Assembly: GCA_012932295.1 (NCBI GenBank)
Contig: JAAONU010000003.1
Coordinates: 31,296,361 to 31,360,360, forward strand
DNA: 64,000 nucleotides
DNA from: Cyclina sinensis
Lineage: Eukaryota > Mollusca > Bivalvia > Venerida > Veneridae
Direction of reading: 5' to 3'
Position numbers and translations under genes: made by a program. This document shows, one piece after another, positions 49,601 to 61,830 of this stretch. Under the pieces are notes generated by a model. The model made no database searches, was not told the DNA's origin, and saw only the letters and a program-made list of their open reading frames with translations. The stretch's first letter is position 1. Each line of letters begins with the position of its first letter.

Positions 49601-51335
49601 GGCATAATGTAGTGGCCATAGTATCTGAGAACTAGAACTGTCAATGAATATGATTAATACCATTGTTCTTTATTTATGGAGTATGGGTTTAGTATATTAT
49701 GTATGTATTAGTTTAGTATACCATGTTACCTGAGAATTCACAGTGTCATTCATTCTTTTCTTTGAAATCGATTACTGACTTAACAGTTCTTCGCTGTTAG
49801 AGAAATATGAAAAATACGGTAGTCAGACCACAGTATTTTCTTTTGTTTCTTGAAAGCGAACCCTTTCTTTAACATATTTAGCCATTGATTCAGGTTTAGC
49901 AGATAAAAATATCTGCATTGAACATTACAAACGAAATTTTGAGTATTATTACTATGTGGTATGCGTATTACATTAAGTTCAATTCTTTTGGCTCAAAAGG
50001 TATTTTCGTAAAAATGTTAGATAAATTGAAGTAACAATCAAAGTTGGGGATAGAAAACAATTTTCAAAGAAAAGAAAGCAAAACAGACAGAAAACAATGA
50101 AAAAGTATAAATATAGCGTAACAATCATTGAGACTTTAAAATGAAAACTTTTAAGAAAGACGAAATCAATAATGAATTTATTTTAGTAGACTGACAAATG
50201 GACAGAAAGTGTTGTGGCTTGTTTTTTTGAAAACCTATGGAAAAAGCCGAAGTAAACATGTCTTTCGTTCTTATCCTTTCCTTAATTGCATGTATTGTAA
50301 GTGTTTGTATATGTGAAAAATTAAATGGGAATAAATATGTTTAAACTAAACTAATTAAACATATTTTTACAAAATAACAATGTGTAACTGTTTTTGTTTC
50401 GGCAGTTTATTGTTTTAAAAACAGATGCATTCTATTATGGACATTTAGTTTATAACCTTGTCTATTCTACAAGAAGAGAATCCGTCCTTCAATTTTAAAG
50501 CCAGGGCATTTGTCATTCGATGAAAGTACGAGTATAAATAATTTCATTTCCCTTTGTTCATTACGACAACGGCCCTAAAGTAAGCTAAAATTGATGCTCC
50601 GGTGCATTACAGAATCAGCATACAAATAATTGATGGTATCCAGCATAAAATGTTTGTATTTACATTAAGTAAAATAGACATAATTATACACGTATGTGTA
50701 CTTTAAACTTCGTGTAAGAAAACAACGGCTTTTTTTTACCAAAAATCGTACTACCAACGACATTATTTTAGTATTCGAAATCAAATGAAAATCTGCATAC
50801 ATCATCATTCATGTTTCATGAGTGAAAATAAATGCAAAGATTTGGTTATAAAGTGTGGACGACGGAACTTTAGAAGTAACGGTAGTTAATGACGCGTATT
50901 GAAGTTAGAATTATCAAACATTTGTTTGAAAGTAAAGTAAGGCACTTAATTCCAGTACCATTTGTACTATTTTCCGTCATGGCCAAATGTCTTTGCGGAT
51001 ATTTCTTGTCTAAATTCCTCTCGATACTTTCTGAAACAGGAAAGCAATTGCTGTATATCACAGAACTGAGGGAAATAGACATTCTCTTTGAAAATGATAT
51101 ATATGCTTACGATATGATAGATATCAACAGATATGATTTATTATATAAATTAGAAGTTTTCCCTTTGTTCTGAATTTCATTGCGGTACAAGGTAAAATAT
51201 CATTGTAATCTCAAAGTGAATCTGTGTGTATATTGACTAAACAATTGAAACGTACCTGTTATTTTACTGGTTGTACCTACGAATACACTTTTAAGAATAA
51301 GTGTTTGTAATAAGTTCTGGTCTTCAGAATATATT
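49601..51335. other. AT-rich non-coding DNA
   Basis: The frame at 50889-51173 (94 residues) has no recognised domain. Part of it weakly resembles 43840-43985. Confidence 0.4.
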
Positions 51336-51339
51336 GATA

Positions 51340-51720
51340 TTCAAATGGTGCTCGAGTGATTGAGCGGAAACTAGTTGCAAGTTCAATGTGACAGTGACCT
51401 TGACCTTTCACCTACTGGCAAAGAAAATAATACGGGTATTCAATTCAAAAAGATCGGTCACTATGAGGTTTAAAAAGGTGTAAGTCAAAAGGTACGCAAG
51501 TTATTGAATGGAAACCATTTATAATTCATGGTGACCCCTACCCTCTCCTTTGACCACTGACCGAAAAAGCAATAGGTGTCTTTTACTCAGTTAGGGCAAA
51601 TAAAATGTGAAGTTTGAAGGCTTGGCTTAAATGGTACTTGAGTAACTGCACCGATATTGTTATCAAATTGTAAGGGACATTGACCACGACTGTTGACCAA
51701 CTGATCTCAAAAACAATATG
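51340..51720 (+). repeat. Degenerate tandem fragment with TGACCTTGACC motif
   Basis: Two to three diverged ~150-bp units carry GTGACAGTGACCTTGACCTT, GAGTGATTGAGCGGAAAC and GGCTTGGCTTAAATGG. The style matches the cores at 32 and 61 kb. Confidence 0.55.
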
Positions 51721-52189
51721 ATATTTTACACAACTTCTTATGACAATGCAATATGATATATTTTATAGCTTATATAAAGTAATATTTGTGTATCACTAAA
51801 TAAGCTTATGAACAAACAAGAACGGTTTGTTCAGAGGTCATCCAAGCATTAGTCTAAGCTACGTTCCTAATGCATTTGTTTTAACCAAATATTTTATTTC
51901 CTTGGGTCAATTATTGCCAATATCCTGAAAGTAACACTTCCTTACAGAAGAAAAATCCAGCTAACACTTTCAGATGCAAGAAAGATTCCTCCTGAAGTTT
52001 ATTTCTTAGTATTTATGAAATAAAAACAAATGATAATTAACTTCTTTTAGTTAAATGATCCTAGATGAATTTCTTATATGGAACACTGTATTGGAAATAA
52101 GTTATACGAAGTCATAATGATGAAAGAGAATCGGTAGTAACATAAAGCCTGATCTATCTTAATTATCGTAATTAACAACAAATATTTTT

Positions 52190-52560
52190 ATGCTCCCCGA
52201 AAAATTTCGGGGGAGCATTTACTCAGTCATTCCGTCACACTTTTTGCGTGTCCGGGCTGTAATTTGGCCTTGGTTGGGGGGATTTCAGTTTTTTGCCTCA
52301 GTGTTACGGTTTGTCGCGCACTTGAACCAGGTTTGTGGTTAAAAGGTCAAAGACACACTAAGAGGTCAACTAGCTACAATTTTGCTTATCCGGGCTGTAA
52401 CTTGACGTTGGAGGGATTTCAAAATCGCTTAGCACAAACGAACAGTGAGACAGAAAATTGTCATCTTGTAGCTGAGCAGCATGTGTATTACGATGAATAT
52501 TGCATACGTTTGTACACAAAAAAGTTTGCCGTGACTATAACAGTGGAAATCAAATAATGC
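52190..52560 (+). repeat. Repeat headed by an ATGCTCCCCGAAA palindrome
   Basis: ATGCTCCCCGAAA at 52190 pairs with TTTCGGGGGAGCAT ending at 52218, with one extra G. Following text includes ATTCCGTCACACTTTTTGCG and two GTCCGGGCTGTAA / TCCGGGCTGTAACTTG phrases. The frame 52264-52557 lies wholly inside this repeat and is not called. Confidence 0.65.
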
Positions 52561-52801
52561 AAATAATGATACATAAAGTCGTTCTGGTCACGTATCTATA
52601 AACGGTCATAATAGCGCCTAAATGCCATGCGTGCGTTGCGGGATTGTAAATACTTTTAAGACGAAACGTTAAGACGATATGCCATTTGTCTTGTATATGA
52701 TTGGTATCACCATAGCCCTTAATCCAATACATACAAACTGATACTGCTTTTACCTTGTATTTAACTCGTAATTTAAATGGTAAAATGAAGATTGCCTTGT
52801 C

Positions 52802-52818
52802 ATATATATATATATATG

Positions 52819-52867
<49 letters not shown>

Positions 52868-52871
52868 ATAA
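52802..52871. repeat. (TA)n microsatellite with TATG interruptions
   Basis: TA runs are broken by GTATGT at both ends. Confidence 0.97.
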
Positions 52872-53728
52872 GACGTATAAGAGATTACCTATTTCATTTA
52901 AATGGAATTATTGTTTTTACAAAACATTTTATTGAAGAGAGATCTTCATTATCTTATCACATCGTTGTGTGGTTTGCCGAAAATATGATCCAGCTATTCC
53001 ACCTGCTTTAAACATTTTTCGAATAGTTTTAGAAAAAATAACAGGCAAAAAAAATGTAAAATTTGTAATACGAATAATATGGAAATTAAAAATCCCTTCA
53101 ACAAAACTCTGCATGAGCCTTTATTATTAATCAAACGTATAATCTATACGCCAACGTTGAATCCTTTCGTTGCAGGCTAATAATGCGTTATACGTCCACT
53201 CCTAACGATATTTACTTGTTTGCTTTTGTTCTCTACGTGAATAATAAATAGGTAGAAGGAGTAATCAAGTAATTTTATCTTTGACAACACGTTATTTTGG
53301 CACAATAAGCACGTATTTACCACAAGTTTAGGTGTGACGGAAAATGTCATTGCATGCTAGCAGGCAGTTAAAACCTAATGCAGATACTTCGGGTAAAAGT
53401 GTACTGGGATCGTTAAATAATCATACAACAGATGCAGAATTTACTTCTTTTACATCTTTAACTGATCCTGATAATAAGTATGTACAAAAATAGGCATTCA
53501 TTCCTAAAAAAAAATACAAATTATTTTTTTCCACGCACTATTATTGTGATCATTTTAGGAGAGAGAGACAGAAACAGAGAGAGAGAGTTTTTAAAACTAC
53601 ATTTATCTTTACAGCAGGTCTCTGTGAATATCGATACACAGAATTGATTTCCACAAAGCACAGGCAAACTCTGTACCACAGAGGACCGGCTCAGTGTTAG
53701 GTAAAGAACCATTCTAAAAATAATCATA

Positions 53729-53842
<114 letters not shown>

Positions 53843-54815
53843 GGGGTTGAACATGCCTAAGAGTCTGAATTCACAATGGTCAACATTAATCCAAATATCT
53901 AAGTCATTCTCATATCAATTCTGCAAAGCTATATATGAAACTGTAGCTAAATATCAACTCTAAACAACTGGCCACATTTAAAACATTTTCAAACAATAAG
54001 CTGAGACATCGAATGAAATCTCGTATTATTGACAGGTCGAACAAAACCGTGCAACTGCGTTACCCGGTATTCACGGTGTAAAAGCGTGCTCGCAAACAAT
54101 GCAAAACTGTAGCCCGCTTTTATTTAAAGAAAAAACTTACCGCCGAAAACTGTTTCCAACATCAGTCAACGAGAGTAAATACTGAATTATTCTTTACAAT
54201 TCCATAGAAATAATCAGCTGTAACCATGTTTCTTTGACGTCATTTTCTAATTGACTCAAATGCAAGGAGTAATTTGGTTGTATGACACTGTGGCCCGCTC
54301 GCTGTATGTTATTTCAACGCGAAAACGGGTTCTAGAGCACGTGAATAATAGCGCCGATTTTGAGGAAGTAAAGTTTTGAAGTTTTTGCGACCAGTCAGAT
54401 CATGATTAAAAGAAAAAATGCTTCTTAACAATTAACTGTGACTATTTCCAGAAAACTATTTGAACAAAAGTACGTAAATGTGTATGACACATACTGTAAT
54501 TGGGCATTGTTTACATTGTATTTTCTATGATTCTCTGTACATAAACACAAACAACAGAATGGGAAATCTGAAATTCCATGTAAAAAAGTATGTCTTTTAT
54601 GAAAGTGTCTTATACATTTTTTATTAGAACTTACAACTAAAAATGTATATCTTTCAAGAGAATTATTCACAGTCCTTACACTCAGTCCCATCTTTAGAAT
54701 ATTAACTTCATTTCCTTACATTTTGAAACCTTCACATTTCCTGTGAAACCATTAATTATATGAATCACACTTGATCCATTCATCTCCTTCTACAGTTTGA
54801 TACCTTTTACAGAGA

Positions 54816-56156
54816 TCACTTGTCATACTTGTTAGCTGGTTGGGGATCAAGCTCTACATCATGTAAAATTGGTTCCACCTCAAAAGTCGTTGATTCCACC
54901 AAGGATGCAGATGACATGTCTGTTTTTTAGTGGCCAATTTCTTCTGTTTTGACTGTTCCAAAGATTTAAAAACCGTAATTTGCTTTCTATGAGCCATTGT
55001 TTTTGTAACATGAAATTTACCTTTACCATCTCTGCAGAACTGTGCAAATAAAACCAGGAAGTAGTTATTAATAGATTTATTGTATATGCTGCAAATCTTG
55101 GCAGAGGTAAGTACCAACGAATCTACAAGTTCAGATATGTTCATATGCTCTGAGCATGAACAAATTCTTCTGTGGCCTCCCCTGTCAGTATTTTAACAAC
55201 CATATGTGCAAACTGATCATACAAATTCTTTTTACTAAGTAAACGTTCCAAACAATTAATGAACATAAATTTTCCATATTTTGTTAAATTTTCCTTGACA
55301 AGCTTTGCCAGGCACATGTCAGTTAAAGATCAGATTAATTTAAACATACCATCAGTTACATTTGTTAAACAAAGCCATATCAGGGAGTCTGGGTCAGATG
55401 TCATCTGATGCAAATAATGTTCTTCCTCTTGCTTTTTTGAATGTTGTCTGTGCTGCTTTAGAACTTGAAAACTTATTAGACTGTAGTAACTGCAAGTATT
55501 TTTTCTAAGCTTTGAGACACAGTAACCTGCCACACAGAGAATTCTTGATCTTCAAGCATCTGTAGTAAACATTTTAGTAACTCCCCTATCACTTGCTTGA
55601 AGTAACTGTACCCTCTGTTCTAAATCTCTAATGTATTCATTTTTCGTGTAACATACCATCTTGCGTTCTTGTTCAAAATCTTGTTCTGTCCCTATATTGA
55701 ACAACCAAAGGCAATCCTCTGTGTATTGAATACCTGTTGTGTATTCATATGTCTGTAAAACTTTCCAAGGACACTCTCAGGCACAGGAGTACCTGGTTCA
55801 GGAACATCCATATTTAAACAGTTGACATTTTCAAGAATAGCTCCTTCAAAAATATGACTAGTTTTGGGTTTTCAGGGTCTAGTTGTGATATTATCAAATT
55901 AGATTTAGGCCGAGATTTGCCAAATTCTTTAGTAAAACGAATCTCTGCAAGCATTGTCTTTATGTTGAAATTATCAGAAATATCAAACTCTAAAACTTCT
56001 TGTTCGTTGCTATCAGTTGAAGCAACTATATCATTAAAGTCATCTTCAAGTTCCATTTCATAGCTGGTAGTGTCCGATAATATAGCTGTAGCTTTCACAG
56101 GTGTTGGTATTAACAGTTGCTCTGGGTCTATATAACACCATTGTTGTTCTGGCAAT
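54816..56156 (-). pseudogene. Unrecognised decayed coding-like region, divergent to the P-like transposase
   Basis: I do not recognise the product. Read from 56156 down there is a plausible acceptor (TATTGCCAG). An acidic segment follows (TSYEMELEDDFNDIVAS, then EQEVLEFDISDNFN). After a shift comes PEPGTPVPESVLGKFYRHMN, then a coil-like segment with YIRDLEQRVQLLQASDRG. Next are DPDSLIWLCLTNVTDGMF, LTKYGKFMFINCLERLLSKK, and MNISELVDSLVLTSAKI with NKSINNYFLVLFAQFCRDGK. The end at 54816 is again acidic (EVEPILHDVELDPQPANK). At least four frame changes and some stops occur, so it is broken. The consistent protein-like composition on a single strand over 1.3 kb argues against chance. It stands head to head with the transposase across ~780 bp. 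Confidence 0.5.
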
Positions 56157-56935
56157 ATCAAAATTAAAAGCACAATGTGGTCATTTATTATGGTGCCAAA
56201 TAATGGTGTGAAATTTCAAAGTCACATATGCAAATTTTTACATTTTTTATTATCTCTAAAATTTAAAATTATTTTTAGTTGATTGTTAATTTGGCAAATA
56301 AAAGCAATATTAACTCATATATACCAACATTTTCATATCATTAACAAGATTACCAGAACGTCAATATAAATATAATAATGACTAAAAGCACATTAGGCCA
56401 GTATTATTTAATTCCTTGATTGTCATCCCCTCCCTTCCTCTATTTTTCATGCCTCTGCAACTCTTTTTATTTCACTAAACACAAACACAAAATTCCATCT
56501 GCTAGTATCATGCACACGTTTGGTATAATGATGAAGCATTTGCCTTGCCTTGCTTATTATCATGCTTTATTGTTCTTGTTAATGCAGCAACCTTTTGTAC
56601 CAGTGAAAATCCATAGGCATTGATTAATTAAGAAGAATCTACTTTTGCTACTGATATAGATTATAGCAGCTCTATAGGGCATCTTAAATGGCCTAACACT
56701 TTTCTCCTTAAATGCAGACAGATGTGACAAGTTGGTAATACAGCTTAACCTGTGTTATGCAAATCTGCTTTAAAAGGGTTAAATAACGATATAAATATCG
56801 ATTGGGAATACCAAACTGGTGGCTGTTACTTAATTAAGATAACCACTTACACATGTTTAACTGTATTTCACAAGTAAGTAGTAATGCAAAATAACTTTTG
56901 ATTATTTTGCTTCCATTTTTGACAGGATTCTGTCA

Positions 56936-59187
56936 AGACTGACTCCAGACAGAGATAGGAAAACTAAGATAAGTTTATTGTATGAGAACTTCAAGTTTTG
57001 GTGTCTAGAATCTGGAAAATCTTCTCCAAAACCTGGTTCAACTGTGTTTGTTGAACATGTGAAAGCCTTGATTCCAGGTGTTCAACATATCAGGAAAAAA
57101 GTATTTAAAACATTATACAGAGGTGTCAGCATTAAGCCAATTGATAACAGCTCTGTCTGTGATCTAAATTTTGCAGCTACAACTAAAACTGTACCAGACA
57201 ACTTCTATATAAAAATAGTAGCTCTGCAGAAATTATTTGTGAAACTCAAAGTGGATATGTGAGTAATGGTCGCAGAGTTACAAGACAATAGTCATGCATA
57301 ACAATGGCACCTGGGTAACTTGTAATTGCAGGGCAAAGTGTGGACTTGTCTAAGGTATATATTGATGGAACATTCCACACCAGTAAGCAAGGTGTAAAAC
57401 TAGTTTTTGCTACTGTTGATAAAATGCAACTTTGTTGTGGTCTTAAGGTAACAAAATCCATAATTGCTAGCTGATACCATACTCTAAACTTGTGGCAAAA
57501 ACCAGGTGAACAAACAGTCAGATCAGTGAGGGCTGTAATGTGTGCTATAGTAGAATGTGTAACACTTCAATTATTCCAGAACATGAACCAATTGTAAATA
57601 AAGTGAAAGAATTATTTCCTCAGGCAGATGAAAATATGATCGAATTACGTGTTGAACAGGCCAAAAATGTTGGAAGGCACCCAGAAACACGCACATGGTC
57701 ACAGAAATTTATAGGAGTATGTTTACAAATGTATACCCAGTCCTCATAGCTACGATGTTTTATATTCAAGCAAGTTATTACTACTACCATCAAAGTCCTT
57801 ATTGATTCTATACAAAAATTCAATGTAACAAAAGCCAGGCTATGATGATGATGTTTTTATCGATGTATTCTGAGGCTAACAGGCAGAACATACCAGAAGG
57901 TGAAAGATATGGGGGTGTCATATTCGATGAGATGTCATTGCAGACAGATATCCAAATCGACAAACATGGTGATGTCGTAGAAATTTCTGGCTTCATAGAT
58001 TATTGTAAGGAAGGAGAATCGTGTCATGCTCTGAAACAAGTATCAAAGGGTCAAAAGAAATGAACCTGGGAAAATATGCTCTCGAGTTACTTTCTCTTGG
58101 TACTAATGGTTTTCGTTTTGCGCATTTTATAACCAACATTGTACAAGCATCAGAGTTATTTAGGCTTTTCTGGAAAGCTGTTTACATATTACAATCTGCA
58201 GGATTTACTGTCCTCTATACATGTATGGATGGGGCCCTAGCTAACCGGTCATTTATGCATTTGTGCTTTGGAGATAAGCCAGATAATTATATAGTCAGAA
58301 GCCTATGCACATCAAATCATATCATATTTTGATGGACTTTTTTGTAATAAGAATATTAAGGAACAATATTCTAAAAAGTGAATTTCACCAATAAAAAGGT
58401 ACAAGAATTCTGACAATATCAAGTTTTCACACTATTCAGTGGAAAATGTTCACTGACTTCTTTAACTGGGACCAAAAATGCTCTATAAACGCATTAAAAA
58501 CTTTTTAGAGAACATTTCCAACTTAATTCACTGTTAAAAATGCGAAATCATTTGGCAGATGTACTGGATTCTGAAATGTTACATTCCATGAAATTGTACC
58601 AAAAAAGTTTAAGTGTAAAATGTGAAGTGTTAAAAAGTGCAATATAACTGCTTAAATATACTTCTAAATTAATAGATATTTTTCGTGACATGCGAACTAT
58701 AAAACTTTTGATGATACAAGAACTGGTACTTAACGTGCTGTGAGTGAATGATTTTGTAAGTGGGAAAATTTTGTTTTGAATTGCCCTCAGATTTTACAAA
58801 AGGATAAAAGGAAAAAGCTTTTATCTCAACAATGCTCAGAAGATAAACAATCATGTATTTTGCATTTTATTGCAATGTGCAGAACAGTATTAAATAAATC
58901 ATCTGTAATGTATGTAACTCAAGAGCTAGTAAACTCAGACGTGATTGAACATATCTTTGATCAGCAAAGATCAACCTATCATGGAGCTAATTCAAATCCA
59001 AGTGCCCTGCAGTACCAGTGTGCAATTGACAGTATTATTATAGCGCAAAACATTGTTTCTAAAAAAGTCAAATACTGGTAATAGGAAAGTCAAATGTGGC
59101 CCATCCAGAAGGCATCAAAACCTACCATTACGAAAAAGACGTACCTCAAGCTCTACTCCATGTGATGCAAAGGTCATAAGATTATAA
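56936..59187 (+). pseudogene. Decayed P-element-like transposase
   Basis: A possible acceptor (TTTTTGACAG) precedes a first segment with LYENFKFWCLESGKSSPKPG, ending at a GTGAGT donor near 57257. From about 57560 comes NKVKELFPQADENMIE, then RTWSQKFIGVCLQMY and, in another frame, SYDVLYSSKLLLLPSKSLLI and a QKPGYDDD-like turn. The catalytic region follows: GGVIFDEMSLQTDIQI with the first Asp (about 57915-57960), GFRFAHF, FWKAVYILQSAGFTVLYT and MDGALANRSFM with the second Asp (about 58225). Near 58530-58690 KMRNHLADVLDSEMLHSM and LIDIFRDMR remain between stops. The C-terminal part has FDQQRSTYHGANSNPSALQY, like the ...QQR..GG.N.NP block of P/THAP9 enzymes, and a basic LRKRRTSS end with stop at 59187. 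Many stops and shifts occur, so it is inactive. No THAP zinc finger was found. Confidence 0.82.
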
Positions 59188-59229
59188 GGTAATACTTTTT
59201 TCTACAGTTTGTCTTCTTTATACTACGTG

Positions 59230-59375
59230 TCACTTAATAATAGTAACAATCTGTACTATGCCTGTGCTGCATGTCAATTAAACGTTTTTACGTTTAGCAG
59301 TAAGTTCTTTATAAATTTCACTTATCACGTAGCTTTCACCAGTTCCAGCTGATCCTAACGCACACATTCCTAGCA
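59230..59375 (-). pseudogene. Fragment of a PIF1-type helicase (Walker A region)
   Basis: On the minus strand from about 59382 the frame reads LLGMCALGSAGTGESYVISE, then IYKELTAKRKNV. After one stop comes LTCSTGIVQ. PIF1 helicases have GSAGTGKS for the nucleotide-binding loop, followed about 20-25 residues later by VTASTGIAA. Both landmarks are here at the right spacing. The catalytic Lys of the loop is Glu, and nothing of the later motifs follows, because the strand runs into the transposase. Helitrons and some other large eukaryotic elements carry PIF1-like helicases, and host PIF1 genes also exist. The source here is undetermined. Confidence 0.65.
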
Positions 59376-59607
59376 ACATTTAGATGTTAGATTTTATTTT
59401 AATTTCATCTTTATTTGCCTTTCATAAGAAAATTGTGCTTGTGTTTACATTTGAGTCTGAAACCGTATTTCATTCCAGCTCAAGACACATTCAGCTATAG
59501 GACAAAGAGCCAGCCCCAACAGCCAGTGAAATCATACTTTACAAATTGATTACGTCATACCGAAATGGAGACCGGTCGCAACTGTCATATTCAAGTTCAG
59601 AAAATCG

Positions 59608-60985
59608 TTGGGAATAAAGAATAAAAAAGTATGGTAATATAAAAAAATCAATTACTTTCAATAGGACAAACTGAATAAAACAACATAGTACGAATCTTTG
59701 GAGACAGTAAAAGTATTCTTCTGTTTTACAGAGAGAGTAGAGAAGCATTCAGTAAAAGAATGTTAGCACGACAGTGACCTTGGTGTTATTAGTTCTCTGA
59801 TAACAGACTTTTAGTGTGAACAATACGGCTTTTAGTAGGAGAGAAATGTCTCGACTACTCGAATACACTTTCACTTGAAATTTGACAAATGATTTTAGAC
59901 AGCCGCGTAATATCCCTTTTTCAAGGTCTGCGTCTATTAAATCCTTTGAAATGACTCTCATAGGTACCATTAGTACTTGGGTACCATTTTCGTGCATATT
60001 ACTTTAGTTCCTAAAATTATTTGCAAACGTTAGTAGATGCAAGCAAAATGAGCAATGCTGCGAGCAAGGCAAAATGATGTGAATCCTTAACATTTTGTAA
60101 TAACGCAAATTAAAACATTTTTAGCACTTTTGTGAGATGATAAAGATTCTTATATCTTTGAAAACTCCTCAAGAAGTGTCCATTGAGCCACTTGTCATTT
60201 TTACAAGCAAAAAATAGCAGAAAATAATCGTTTTGACTATTCAAATCTTCAGACAAATCTGTGTGATACTGATAGATGATCATTCATTAAGTTGTTTCTT
60301 AGCCACAATGCAGTTACATTTTTAGGATGAAACATGAATTACCACTTCTTGTTCTAAATAATAATATAATAAGTAAATCTATTAATTCTGATTAGAGTGC
60401 AAAATACTACTACATTATTGATGAGAGAGGTAGCCGTTGGTAGATAATAATGTCTTCTTGAGAATATTTAGCATTGACTGAACTTTTTTTTCATGCTGAA
60501 TGCGGACAAAGAATAAACCTATATATATGTCTGTAGAGATCCTTTAAACAATCTTGATACCACATTTATCTCATAATAAGATGACATTTCCATTTTTTAT
60601 TATGTTTGTTCATATTACAGGAGGTCATAGCAATGTAAGAATGCAGAATTTTTTGCTGTTTTATAGACAGATATTTGGCTAAATACAATGCAGTTCTAAG
60701 ACATTAAGGAAGTCATTTTTTCTGAGAAAATATTATATTTGCACCAGAGCTAGCGATTTTAGAAGCATTTTGAATTAAAAACTGGGAATTCATTTTAAAT
60801 GATTTTTTTATTGTAGATATCCCTTCGCATAGTAATACTCCAAAACTGCATGTAGCAGGCATTTTATCTTATTGGTGGTGATCCTTTGGCTTAATCCAAA
60901 CGCATTTCTTGCATTTCTCTTTCCGTCAGCTTTGAAAATACTACAGCTTGTCACGTCAGTAACAAATACCCTCACACTACACTTG
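59608..60985. other. AT-rich non-coding DNA
   Basis: No gene or mobile element was recognised. The minus frame 59749-59997 has no domain. Confidence 0.45.
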
Positions 60986-60989
60986 GTCA

Positions 60990-61690
60990 CATGACTGAAG
61001 GCTTTCTAAGTAAAAAAGGTCATTGCAAAATTCTTGGCCCAGTCAAGGTTAATCTGACCAGTCACTGTGACCTTGATCTTTGAGCTATGGGAGTAGGACT
61101 TAAACGTGATATTGAAGAAAATACCTACTTGTGCACAGAAGTTATGGCCCGAACAAGGTTTATAATTTGACAAATCACTATGACCTTGTCCTTGAGCAAG
61201 ACACTAATGTCTTGCATATGGCACACCGTCTAATTTTGATGAACAAACATGCAAAGTTATTTCAAAATCCTTCCTTGTATAGAAAAAGTATGGCCCGGAC
61301 AAGGTCTTTCGTCATTTCTTTACCTTTAACCAGTGACTGTGACCTTGATCTTAAAGCTATAGTCCAGGGTCTTACACACGACACTCTGTCTCATCAAGGT
61401 GAACAAATTTGTACAGGTATTTTAAAATCCTTCCATGCATGGAGAAGTTATGGCCCGTACAAGGTCTACAATCAATATTTTTTAACCTTAAATCCATGAC
61501 GGTAACCTTGACCTTTAAGCTATGGACCTGGGTCTAACACGCGACACACCGTCTCATCAAGGTGAACAAATATGCTGAGGTGTTTTTAAATCCTTTCATG
61601 CATGGAGAAGTTTTAAGCCGGACAAGAAACGGGACGGACGGAGGGACAAAAAGTGAATCCAATATAGCTCCACACACTTCGTGTTAAAGA
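60990..61690 (+). repeat. Tandem-repeat-cored element, ~155-bp units x 4
   Basis: GTTATGGCCCGAACAAGG-type phrases fall near 61140, 61288, 61446 and 61607, each with TGTGACCTTGATCTT and CACACCGTCTCATCAAGGTG. It ends AAACGGGACGGACGGAGGGA, then ATATAGCTCC. The 122-residue frame across it (61131-61499) is repeat-derived. Confidence 0.8.
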
Positions 61691-61830
61691 GTTTTACCAT
61701 ATATATAATTTTTCTCAATGTGAAAAAAACATTTTCGTTAAAATGTTGAAAATGACTTACTCTGAGAATACAGTTGTGCAAACTGTACTGTGTAAATTTG
61801 GCCACATAACTGATGTTAAGCATAACTAGA

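Noticed and set aside
52264..52557. 97-codon frame as a gene
   Set aside because: It falls within the palindrome-headed repeat at 52190-52560 and shows no domain.
61131..61499. 122-codon plus-strand frame
   Set aside because: It lies entirely inside tandem repeat units, and the encoded sequence follows the repeat.
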